Below are positions 1 through 6,166 of a stretch of DNA of 7,982 nt, in pieces; position 1 is the stretch's first letter, and every line of letters begins with the position of its first letter. The stretch comes from JALYIM01 sp040003205 (GTDB taxonomy: Bacteria > Acidobacteriota > Terriglobia > Terriglobales > Acidobacteriaceae), in contig JBDUDA010000139.1 in NCBI GenBank assembly GCA_040003205.1, positions 1 to 7,982 on the forward strand. The letters run 5' to 3'. A program made the position numbers and the translations under genes. The notes under the pieces were generated by a model. The model was not told where the DNA came from, ran no database searches, and saw only the letters and a list, made by a program, of their open reading frames with translations.

Positions 1-56
1 GTGGGAAAATTTTCATCGATTTGGCCTTCAACATCCATTGCGATGATGGTCTCCAT
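1..56 (-). CDS. Possible 5' end of an unidentified divergent gene (partial)
   Basis: An ATG on the minus strand at 56-54 opens a frame that stays open to the window edge (18 codons, beginning METIIAMDVEGQ). It would be divergent from gltX with 84 bases between the two starts, a normal spacing for a shared promoter region. No convincing Shine-Dalgarno precedes the ATG; only a weak AAGTGAG lies three bases upstream. The visible residues match no family I recognise. The plus strand is also open here in two frames, so this may not be a gene at all. A second in-frame ATG at 38-36 is an alternative start. Confidence 0.28.
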   Translation of the reverse strand, partial: METIIAMDVEGQIDENFP

Positions 57-124
57 TTACTCACTTGAGTCCGGAGAGGTTCTCCGTTGCAAGCCTCGGA
101 CTGAGGCAGCAGTCTCGCAGTTCC

Positions 125-133
125 TGCTAACAT
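125..133 (+). promoter_or_regulatory. Extended -10-like box for leaderless gltX
   Basis: TGC followed by TAACAT, then seven bases, then the GTG start of gltX at 141. With usual -10 to +1 spacing, transcription would begin at or next to the G of the start codon, giving a leaderless mRNA. No Shine-Dalgarno lies upstream of the GTG and no good -35 hexamer is seen. The same TGC-N6-N7-GTG arrangement precedes the SDR gene (2640-2622) and the DUF971 gene (6151-6169), which strengthens the call. Confidence 0.5.
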
Positions 134-140
134 CTTTATC

Positions 141-1676
141 GTGGCTACCAATTCCAGCGTTCGAGTGCGCTTCGCGCCCTCTCCCACCGGACAACTTCAC
201 GTCGGCAACGCCCGCACCGCGCTTTTCAACTGGCTTTTCGCCCGTCAAAAGGGCGACATCATGGTTATGCGCATTGAAGATACCGACGTGGATCGCAGCG
301 AGGCGCGCTATGAAGATCAATTGATCGCAGACCTCAAGTGGCTGGGCTTGGATTGGGATGAAGGCCCAGACATTGGAGGCCCCTTCGTACCCTATCGCCA
401 GTCGGAGCGTCTGGACGTTTACCGCGAACATGCGGAACGACTGCTGAGCGACCACAAGGCCTACCTTTGCTTTTGCAGTGAAGCGGATTTGCAGAAAGAA
501 CGCGAGCGAGCTCACGCTGAGCATCGCCAGCCAATTTATTCCGGCAAATGCCGTGTGCTCGATCCGCAAGAGTCTCAGAAGCGGCGCGCCGCGGGAGAAT
601 TGTGCGCGATTCGCTTGCGAATTCCCGACCGTCCGATTCGCTTTCATGACATCGTTCACGGCGACGTGGAGTTTTCGAACGAAGTCGTCAGTGATCCCAT
701 CATCATGCGTTCGAGCGGCATGCCGGTTTACAACTACGTTGTGGTCATTGACGATGCGCTGATGAAGATTACTCACGTCATCCGCGGAGACGATCATCTT
801 TCTAATACTCCCAAGCAGGTCGCGTTGTATGAGGCGCTGGGATGGCAGGTTCCGGAGTTCGCTCATCTTTCGACCATTCTAGGAAGCGATCGCGAGCGGC
901 TCTCGAAGCGTCATGGAGCAACTTCTATCGCCAACTTCCGCGACATGGGAGTTCTGCCCGAAGCCCTAGTCAACTATCTCGCGCTGCTGGGATGGGCACC
1001 CACAGGCGGAACGCGGGAGATTTTTTCCCTGGAAGAATTAAAAAAAGAATTCTCGCTCGAGCGAGTGACGCCATCGCCCGCCGTTTTTGACATGGAAAAG
1101 CTCTACTGGCTCAACCGCCATTACATCAAGAAAGCAGATGCGGGGCGCATCAATGGGTTAGCTGTTCCGCTTTACGCGCGCTCCCTGACTTCGGATGCTA
1201 AAGACGAAAAGGCTATTCTTCCAAAAGAATGGCTTGGCAAGGTTAACGAGTTGCTGCTGCCTTCAGTAGATCGGCTAGACCAATTGCCGGAGCGGGCATC
1301 GCTCATCTTCAACTATGACGCAGCGAAGGCGCTGGTCTCCGCCGACAACGCTGAGGTTCTTTCGTGGGAGCATACCGAAGCCGTCTTTGCCAGATTCACG
1401 ATCAAGATTCTTGAGGATGAAATAGCGCGCGAGGGAAAACTCACCGCCGACGAATTCAAAAAAATTGTGAATGAAGTGGAGGCCGAGACCGGAACGAAAG
1501 GGAAACAATTATTTCATCCCATTCGGATGATTATTACGGGATCACACTCCGGACCGGAATTCGACAAGCTTATCCCCATCCTCGAAGAGGGCAGCCACTT
1601 GAAATTGCCGCAGCATGTGCTGAGCGTGCGCGAACGGGTAGAAGCTTTTGCTAAGGCGCAAGCGCAGAGCAGGTAG
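141..1676 (+). CDS. gltX: Glutamyl-tRNA synthetase (GluRS), class I
   Basis: Cytoplasmic enzyme that attaches glutamate to tRNA(Glu) using ATP. The 511-residue length is usual for bacterial GluRS. The Rossmann catalytic core opens with VRVRFAPSPTGQLHVGNART, in which HVGN (residues 20-23) is the HIGH motif. MRIEDTD follows at about 43-49, and RLSKR (253-257) is the KMSKS-type loop. Residues C110, C112, Y133 and C137 correspond to the zinc-site region of E. coli GluRS, but the position of its histidine ligand is V139, so metal binding is uncertain. The C-terminal third is the helical anticodon-binding region, with the conserved KGKQLFHPIRMIITG near residues 453-467. GTG start: no in-frame ATG lies upstream, and the GTG sits seven bases after an extended -10-like box. 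Whether the enzyme is discriminating (tRNA-Glu only) or also charges tRNA-Gln cannot be told by eye. It ends three bases before the convergent SDR gene. Confidence 0.97.
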   Translation: MATNSSVRVRFAPSPTGQLHVGNARTALFNWLFARQKGDIMVMRIEDTDVDRSEARYEDQLIADLKWLGLDWDEGPDIGGPFVPYRQSERLDVYREHAERLLSDHKAYLCFCSEADLQKERERAHAEHRQPIYSGKCRVLDPQESQKRRAAGELCAIRLRIPDRPIRFHDIVHGDVEFSNEVVSDPIIMRSSGMPVYNYVVVIDDALMKITHVIRGDDHLSNTPKQVALYEALGWQVPEFAHLSTILGSDRERLSKRHGATSIANFRDMGVLPEALVNYLALLGWAPTGGTREIFSLEELKKEFSLERVTPSPAVFDMEKLYWLNRHYIKKADAGRINGLAVPLYARSLTSDAKDEKAILPKEWLGKVNELLLPSVDRLDQLPERASLIFNYDAAKALVSADNAEVLSWEHTEAVFARFTIKILEDEIAREGKLTADEFKKIVNEVEAETGTKGKQLFHPIRMIITGSHSGPEFDKLIPILEEGSHLKLPQHVLSVRERVEAFAKAQAQSR

Positions 1677-1679
1677 TGC

Positions 1680-2624
1680 TCACTGCTTTAAAATTCTTTC
1701 CAGCGAGCCCTTTAGATCAGGCTGTTTGAAGACATAGCCACTATTTATTAATTGAGCAGGCTCGACGCGTTGGCTGGCGAATATCAGTTCATCGGCGGCA
1801 CCGCCCAATGCCATTTGCAGGACAAATTTTGGGACGGTGAATAACGCGGGCCGGGAAAGCACCTTGGCCAGAATTTTTGTGAAGTCCGCGTTCGTCACGG
1901 GATTCGGAGCGACCAGATTCACCGCAAGCGGGTTCGCTCGCTGCGGTGGTTGCCGCAAGGTATGATGGATGGCTCCCACGATGTCTTCAATATCAATCCA
2001 ACTCCACCACTGGCGGCCAGTCCCCATCCGCCCACCGAGCCCCATGCGAAAATTCGGAAGCAACGCTCTTAGAGTACCGCCCTCGGAACTTAAAACTAAT
2101 CCGATGCGAATATTCACGGTGTGAATGCAAGCGCGGATGGCCGGTTCGCAGGCAGCCTCCCAGTCGCGGCAAACTTCGCAGAGAAATCCGACTCCTGACG
2201 GGCTCTCCTCGCGCATAATCTCGTCGCCGCGATCACCGTAGTATCCGATGGCAGACGCGCAGATAAAGATGCGCGGTGGTTTAGACGCATGGGCGATTGC
2301 TTCGGCAAGATTATGGGTGTTCAAAACGCGGCTTTCGCGAATCTTCTTTTTCTTGGAATCGCTCCAGCGGCCAACAACCGATTCCCCCGCGAGATGAATG
2401 ACCGCGTCAAACCCCGAGACTTTGTCTGGCGAAAGCGGCTGGGTTGGATCCCATTGAATATCGTTAGCGTTCGTGCCGGCACCCCGGACGAGACGCGATA
2501 CTTGATATCCGGCAGCGGTGAGCGAGGGAATGAGTGTTGTCCCGATAAGCCCGGAAGCTCCGCTCACCAGAACGCGCGATATTGCTGACTTCGGTTGTAT
2601 CGAATCTGGCGTGCTGAAAGCCAC
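1680..2624 (-). CDS. TIGR01777 family SDR epimerase/oxidoreductase (YfcH/SDR39U1-like)
   Basis: Atypical short-chain dehydrogenase of the YfcH/SDR39U1 group. NAD(P) binding is expected, but the substrate is unknown. From the chosen GTG it has 314 residues, close to the roughly 300 of family members. The dinucleotide fold shows GASGLIG at residues 22-28, HLAGE at 77-81, SAIGYYGDRGDE from 124 and GRQWWSWIDIED at 203-214. The C-terminal DUF1731-type segment includes NLVAPNPVTNADF and the terminal GASQR-like FASQRVEPAQL region. The frame stays open to 2885, but that extension runs through a palindromic repeat and has no family resemblance. The GTG at 2624 is preferred because TGC-TAGAGT lies exactly seven bases upstream, as in gltX; a GTG three codons earlier (2633) is the alternative. 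It is convergent with gltX and divergent from rel, and no operon partner is visible. Confidence 0.9.
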   Translation of the reverse strand: MAFSTPDSIQPKSAISRVLVSGASGLIGTTLIPSLTAAGYQVSRLVRGAGTNANDIQWDPTQPLSPDKVSGFDAVIHLAGESVVGRWSDSKKKKIRESRVLNTHNLAEAIAHASKPPRIFICASAIGYYGDRGDEIMREESPSGVGFLCEVCRDWEAACEPAIRACIHTVNIRIGLVLSSEGGTLRALLPNFRMGLGGRMGTGRQWWSWIDIEDIVGAIHHTLRQPPQRANPLAVNLVAPNPVTNADFTKILAKVLSRPALFTVPKFVLQMALGGAADELIFASQRVEPAQLINSGYVFKQPDLKGSLERILKQ

Positions 2625-2631
2625 GAGATTC

Positions 2632-2640
2632 ACTCTAGCA
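2632..2640 (-). promoter_or_regulatory. Extended -10-like box for leaderless SDR gene
   Basis: Read on the minus strand: TGC, TAGAGT, then the seven bases GAATCTC, then GTG at 2624-2622. The geometry is identical to that at gltX, and the codon after GTG is also GCT in both. No Shine-Dalgarno is present. This element is the main argument for the 2624 start. Confidence 0.45.
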
Positions 2641-2705
2641 GATGATGAATGCCCGAAGAATCGGCGCCTCGCAAGCTGCGACGGCGGCTCAATTTCAAAA
2701 TAACC

Positions 2706-2836
2706 TGTCATCTCGACCGGAGTCGTGGCTTCGCGCAGCGAAGACACCACGGAGTGGAGAGACCTGCTTTCTCCCATCCAGCAGCAGGTCTCTCGACTCC
2801 GCAAAGCCAGGCGGCTTTGCTTCTCTCGAGATGACA
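2706..2836. repeat. Four-armed (cloverleaf-like) palindromic repeat, copy 1
   Basis: The outer stem is TGTCATCTCGA (2706-2716) paired with TCGAGATGACA (2826-2836), 11 bp and perfect. Inside it are three arms. Arm A (2725-2747) is CTTCGC-GCA-GCGAAG, extended by GTG/CAC across one mismatch. Arm B has a 17-bp stem with one mismatch, 2751-2767 paired with 2784-2800, around a 16-base loop. Arm C is a perfect 8-bp hairpin, GCAAAGCC-AGGC-GGCTTTGC (2801-2820). It lies between divergent genes, outside both proposed promoters. The same architecture recurs at 5676-5833, and simpler halves occur at 6555-6580 and 7780-7805. It looks like a non-autonomous, REP/MITE-like intergenic repeat of the type I associate with Acidobacteriota genomes. 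Confidence 0.85.
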
Positions 2837-2909
2837 ACCTTCGGTTGTAGCTTTTGAATTGAGCCACTACGCAAGCGTCTTCCATCGCGGCTGGCCCTCA
2901 CCCTAAGGC

Positions 2910-2915
2910 TATAAT
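2910..2915 (+). promoter_or_regulatory. Candidate -10 box for rel
   Basis: A perfect TATAAT lies 89 bases before the rel start codon, between the repeat and the gene. No TTGACA-like hexamer sits 16-18 bases upstream (the sequence there is GC-rich), and the preceding GGC only partly resembles a TGN extension. If it is used, rel mRNA would carry a leader of roughly 80 bases. Confidence 0.35.
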
Positions 2916-3004
2916 CATTGTCACCGTTCACCGCCCAGGGATTCCTTGGCTGGCAGCCATCCTCGAAGGCGTGAATCAAACTGTCCGACATTCAACAGTC
3001 CAAC

Positions 3005-5254
3005 ATGGGTATGCTGCGCCAACAGATTGCCACCAACCTGCTTTCGGTAACTAAATTCCGAGACTTGTTGCGGACCATGCGCGACAACCGTCCAGGTGAC
3101 GATCTTGAACTGGTGCGCAAGGCGTACGAGTTTTCGCTGACCCACCACACCGGACAGACGCGGGCGTCTGGCGAACCTTATCTCGTTCATCCGCTGGAAG
3201 TAGCGCTGGTGCTGGCCGAAATGAAGATGGACCCGGTCGCCATCTCGGCGGGATTATTGCACGACTCCGTCGAAGATACTTCGGTCACGATCGTGGACAT
3301 CCGCAAAGAATTCGGCGAGCAGGTCGCGCACATCGTCGAAGGCGTCACCAAGATCAGCAGGATAGATTTTGCCAGTCGCGAAGAGCAGCAGGCCGAAAAT
3401 CTGCGCAAGATGATGCTGGCGATGGTGGATGACATCCGCGTGGTGCTCATCAAGCTCGCCGATCGCCTGCACAACATGCGAACGCTGGAGCATTTACCTC
3501 CAGATCGCCAGCAAAAAGTTGCCCGCGAAACTTTGGACATCTATGCGCCCATCGCTCACCGGCTGGGGATGGGAAAAATTCGCGGCGAACTCGAAGATCT
3601 CGGCTTCCGCTACCTCGATCCCCTGGCCTACCAGCAGGTGCACGATGCCGTAGAAGCGCGCCGCAAAGAAGGAGAGCAGTTCCTCGGACGCGTTGGCGCA
3701 CTGTTGCGCGACAAATTGAAAGAAGCAGGCATTGCGGCGGGCGTGGAAAGCCGCATCAAGCGCGTCTACAGCATCCACAAAAAACTACAGCGGCAACACA
3801 TCAGCGTGGAGCAAGTGTATGACCTCTACGCGATGCGCGTGGTCACGCAATCCGTGCAGGATTGCTACGCGGTGCTGGGAATTGTTCACAATGTGTGGCG
3901 GCCCGTGCCCGGACGTATTAAAGATTTCATAGCCATGCCGCGTCCCAACTTTTATCAGTCGCTGCACACCTCGGTGATCACCGAGGATGGGACAACCTTC
4001 GAAGTGCAGATCCGTACCGAGGAAATGCACAAGATGGCCGAGGAAGGCATCGCAGCGCACTGGAAGTACAAAGACGGTCCGGTCTCGGCCAAAGATGAAC
4101 AAAGGCTGGCATGGCTGCGTCAGGTTGTGGAGTGGCAGCGCGACGTTTCCGACCCAAATGAATTCTTGTCTACGCTGAAAATTGATCTCTATCCCGAAGA
4201 GGTCTATACCTTCACTCCGAAAGGAAAAGTCGTGGTGTTGCCGCGAGACTCCACGCCCATTGATTTTGCTTATTCAGTCCACACTGAGGTCGGACACAGC
4301 TGCGTTGGCGCGAAGGTCAACGGGCGCATGGTTCCGCTTCGCCACAAGCTGCATAGCGGTGACATTGTAGAAGTCCTTACTCAGGCGGGACACAAGCCCA
4401 GCCGGGACTGGCTGGCTGCTGTCAAATCATCCCGCGCGCGCAACAAAATCAAGCACTGGCTCAACATTCATCAACGGGAGCGAGCCATCGAAATTGGACG
4501 CAAGCTGATTGAAAAAGAGGCGCGCAAATATCGCGTTGCTCTGAAAGAAATCAAAGACGAAGAGCTGCGAAAGATAGCGGGTGAATATGGACTAGGCCAG
4601 GCCGATGATCTTATGGCCGGAATCGGATACGGAAAGTATTCCGCGCGCCAGGTCTTGGCACGAATGGTGCCATCGGTCGAACAGCCTGGTTCCGCGGGGG
4701 AAGACAGGGCTGGCGGCGGAAAGGGTAGTGGAAGCAAGACTCAGGAAGACAAGCCAGGGACATTTGCCAGCGTCGTCCGGCGCGTATTTGGCGGGGAGAG
4801 CAATAACGCCATTCGCGTCAAAGGACACGGAGATTTGCTGGTCTATCGCGCGGGTTGTTGCAATCCGATTCGCGGCGAGACTGTGGTTGGCTACGTTACA
4901 CGTGGCAAAGGGGTCGCGGTGCATTCGGTGAACTGCCCCAACGTCATCAACCTGATGTACGAGCCGGAGCGCCGCATTGATGTGGAGTGGGGACACGATA
5001 ACGAAACGCCGAGCTCCTATCCCGTGAAGCTGACGGTGTATTGCGACGATCGTTTTGGGATGCTGAAGCAGATCACCGCCGTCATTAGCGATACCAAAAC
5101 CAATATCCGAAATATCGAGGCCAGAACCTCAGGCGGACAGGCCAACGTTGACATTGTTCTCGACATTGCCGATTTGAAGCATCTGGAAAATATTATCGGG
5201 GGCGTTAGGAAGATTCCCGGCGTGCGCGAAGTGCAACGGCTGCAAAAACTGTAA
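3005..5254 (+). CDS. rel: Bifunctional (p)ppGpp synthetase/hydrolase (long RelA-SpoT homolog)
   Basis: Makes pppGpp/ppGpp from ATP and GTP/GDP and also degrades it, controlling the stringent response. At 749 residues it is full length. The HD hydrolase domain looks intact: R53, H62 (VHPLEVA), H86-D87 with E90-D91 (HDSVEDT), and D153/N157 (LADRLHNMRT). The synthetase domain has D273 (YDLYAMR), the basic RIKD motif at 304-307 typical of bifunctional or hydrolase-competent enzymes, Y317 (NFYQSLHTSV) and E333 (FEVQIRT). Regulatory parts follow: TGS (about 398-459), a helical region, a Gly/Ser/Lys-rich linker (about 557-585), a zinc-finger-like segment (C618, C619, H640, C644) and a C-terminal ACT domain (about 670-749). 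No Shine-Dalgarno precedes the ATG at 3005; a second ATG lies two codons later. ridA follows 16 bases downstream, probably on the same transcript. No other rel copy is visible here, so whether it is the only one is unknown. Confidence 0.97.
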   Translation: MGMLRQQIATNLLSVTKFRDLLRTMRDNRPGDDLELVRKAYEFSLTHHTGQTRASGEPYLVHPLEVALVLAEMKMDPVAISAGLLHDSVEDTSVTIVDIRKEFGEQVAHIVEGVTKISRIDFASREEQQAENLRKMMLAMVDDIRVVLIKLADRLHNMRTLEHLPPDRQQKVARETLDIYAPIAHRLGMGKIRGELEDLGFRYLDPLAYQQVHDAVEARRKEGEQFLGRVGALLRDKLKEAGIAAGVESRIKRVYSIHKKLQRQHISVEQVYDLYAMRVVTQSVQDCYAVLGIVHNVWRPVPGRIKDFIAMPRPNFYQSLHTSVITEDGTTFEVQIRTEEMHKMAEEGIAAHWKYKDGPVSAKDEQRLAWLRQVVEWQRDVSDPNEFLSTLKIDLYPEEVYTFTPKGKVVVLPRDSTPIDFAYSVHTEVGHSCVGAKVNGRMVPLRHKLHSGDIVEVLTQAGHKPSRDWLAAVKSSRARNKIKHWLNIHQRERAIEIGRKLIEKEARKYRVALKEIKDEELRKIAGEYGLGQADDLMAGIGYGKYSARQVLARMVPSVEQPGSAGEDRAGGGKGSGSKTQEDKPGTFASVVRRVFGGESNNAIRVKGHGDLLVYRAGCCNPIRGETVVGYVTRGKGVAVHSVNCPNVINLMYEPERRIDVEWGHDNETPSSYPVKLTVYCDDRFGMLKQITAVISDTKTNIRNIEARTSGGQANVDIVLDIADLKHLENIIGGVRKIPGVREVQRLQKL

Positions 5255-5270
5255 CTTTTCAGGAGATTCC

Positions 5271-5648
5271 ATGCGTGAAGTGATTGCGACGAAAGATGGT
5301 CCGCAAGCCATCGGACCCTATTCTCAGGCTATCAAGGCTGGCGGATTCGTATTCGTGTCGGGACAGGTAGCCATTGACCCGGCAACCCAACAAGTTATTG
5401 AAGGAGACGTATCCGCCCAGGCTGAACGTGCCTTGAAGAATCTATCGGGAATTCTCTCCGCGGCGGGAAGCGAGATGGCGAAAGTGGTGCGCACCACCGT
5501 ATTTCTGAAAAGCATGAACGACTTCGCCGCCATGAACGCAGTTTACGGAAAATACTTTACGTCTGCGCCGCCGGCTCGCTCTACGGTCGAAGTGGCGCGC
5601 CTGCCGAAAGACGTTTTAGTTGAAATTGATGTGATTGCGTTAGCGTGA
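5271..5648 (+). CDS. ridA: RidA family enamine/imine deaminase (YjgF/YER057c/UK114)
   Basis: Small cytoplasmic protein, trimeric in the family, that hydrolyses reactive enamine/imine intermediates such as 2-aminoacrylate released by PLP enzymes. The length of 125 residues is typical. Visible family signatures are AIGPYSQA (Y17), VSGQ (29-32), the active-site arginine R103 in PPARSTVEVARLPKD, and E118 in VEIDVIALA. Where E. coli RidA has cysteine two residues after this arginine, this protein has threonine (T105). That cysteine is not conserved across the family, so activity is still expected. A good Shine-Dalgarno, AGGAGA (5261-5266), lies just before the ATG and fixes the start. The 16-base gap to rel suggests cotranscription. 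Older annotations call such proteins endoribonuclease L-PSP. Confidence 0.95.
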   Translation: MREVIATKDGPQAIGPYSQAIKAGGFVFVSGQVAIDPATQQVIEGDVSAQAERALKNLSGILSAAGSEMAKVVRTTVFLKSMNDFAAMNAVYGKYFTSAPPARSTVEVARLPKDVLVEIDVIALA

Positions 5649-5675
5649 GCAGGTCGGCATCCATTCACTCCCCAT

Positions 5676-5833
5676 TGATCCTGAGCGAACGAGCTTCTTC
5701 GCTTGCGAAGAAGCGAGAGAGTCGAAGGACCCCTATACCCTGAATGACTCTGGAGTGAGGTAATTGTGGAGGGTTAGGGATGCTTCGACTCTCACAACTT
5801 TCGCAAGCGTAAGTTGCGCTTCGCTCAGCATGA
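5676..5833. repeat. Four-armed (cloverleaf-like) palindromic repeat, copy 2
   Basis: The outer stem is TGATCCTGAGCGAA (5676-5689) against TTCGCTCAGCATGA (5820-5833), 12 of 14 paired with a perfect 9-bp core. Arm A is a perfect 10-bp inverted repeat (5693-5702 / 5705-5714). Arm B pairs GAGAGTCGAAG (5717-5727) with CTTCGACTCTC (5783-5793), then CCCTA (5731-5735) with TAGGG (5775-5779) beyond a short internal mismatch. Arm C is CAACTT...AAGTTG (5795-5816) with an inner CGC/GCG. Arm order matches copy 1, although the arm sequences differ. It fills the space between the convergent ridA and rpmB genes, so it could fold in transcripts from either side and act as a two-way terminator or 3'-end stabiliser (inference). 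Confidence 0.85.
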
Positions 5834-5843
5834 CGAGGGGAGG

Positions 5844-6032
5844 TTAGGCTTTAACGACTTTGCCGCTCTTCAGGCATCCAGTGCAGACGCGGATACGCTT
5901 TCCAACGCCCTTCACTTTAGCGTGCACCGGACGAAGATTCACGTTCCAGCGCCGCTTGCTCACGTTATGGGCGTGGCTGATATTGTTTCCAAATTGCGGC
6001 CCTTTGCCGCATAAATCACAAACTTGTGCCAT
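5844..6032 (-). CDS. rpmB: 50S ribosomal protein L28 (bL28)
   Basis: Structural protein of the large ribosomal subunit, 62 residues, the usual length. It starts MAQVCDLCGKGPQFGNNISH, the classic L28 N-terminus, followed by SKRRWNVNLRPVHAK. C5, C8, C50 and C53 form two CxxC pairs, so this is the zinc-binding (C+) form rather than the cysteine-free paralog that some bacteria express under zinc limitation. A clear GGAG (minus strand of 6038-6041) lies five bases before the ATG. It is transcribed alone, with no rpmG beside it. It is divergent from the DUF971 gene and convergent with ridA. Confidence 0.97.
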   Translation of the reverse strand: MAQVCDLCGKGPQFGNNISHAHNVSKRRWNVNLRPVHAKVKGVGKRIRVCTGCLKSGKVVKA

Positions 6033-6072
6033 GACTACTCCGGATGGATTTCAGAACTTAGTGTAAGCATTC

Positions 6073-6101
6073 ATTTTAGTGGATTTCAGCGATTTCTCCA
6101 A
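6073..6101 (-). promoter_or_regulatory. Sigma-70-type promoter of rpmB
   Basis: On the minus strand, TTGGAG (6101-6096) is followed by a 17-base spacer and TAAAAT (6078-6073). This is the best -35/-10 pair seen in the window. Transcription would start near 6066, giving a leader of about 34 bases that contains the GGAG ribosome-binding site of rpmB. Confidence 0.55.
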
Positions 6102-6150
6102 GTGACCCCGATCTCTCAGGCCCGTAAATCAGGGATGGCTTCTGTCCTCA

Positions 6151-6159
6151 TGCGATACT
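6151..6159 (+). promoter_or_regulatory. Extended -10-like box for leaderless DUF971 gene
   Basis: TGC, GATACT, then the seven bases GAATTCA, then the GTG start at 6167. This is the third example in the window of TGC-N6-N7-GTG. No Shine-Dalgarno or good -35 hexamer is visible. Confidence 0.45.
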
Positions 6160-6166
6160 GAATTCA

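Larger units (their letters stand above)
2625..3004. other. 380-base divergent intergenic region (SDR / rel)
   Basis: This region contains no credible gene. It holds the SDR -10-like box (2632-2640), a four-armed palindromic repeat (2706-2836), a small adjoining hairpin ACAACC-TTC-GGTTGT (2834-2848) and a TATAAT box (2910-2915). The remaining bases, 2916-3004, would be the untranslated leader of rel; I see no riboswitch, upstream gene or tRNA in them. Confidence 0.7.

Noticed and set aside
57..866. Long open frame on the minus strand (269 codons) antisense to gltX
   Set aside because: It is fully overlapped by an unmistakable gltX, matches no family I recognise, and its length is explained by codon bias of the opposite strand.
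2706..2836. Cloverleaf fold as a tRNA or tmRNA gene
   Set aside because: Too long, with perfect DNA-type inverted repeats. It has no recognisable D- or T-arm consensus or CCA end, and the second copy keeps the arms but not the sequence.
2834..2848. Small hairpin ACAACC-TTC-GGTTGT as a terminator
   Set aside because: No adjoining T-run of useful length on either strand and no gene ends nearby that would need it.
2625..2885. N-terminal extension of the SDR frame by up to 87 residues
   Set aside because: The extension runs through the palindromic repeat, has no family similarity, and would make the protein about 100 residues longer than its relatives.
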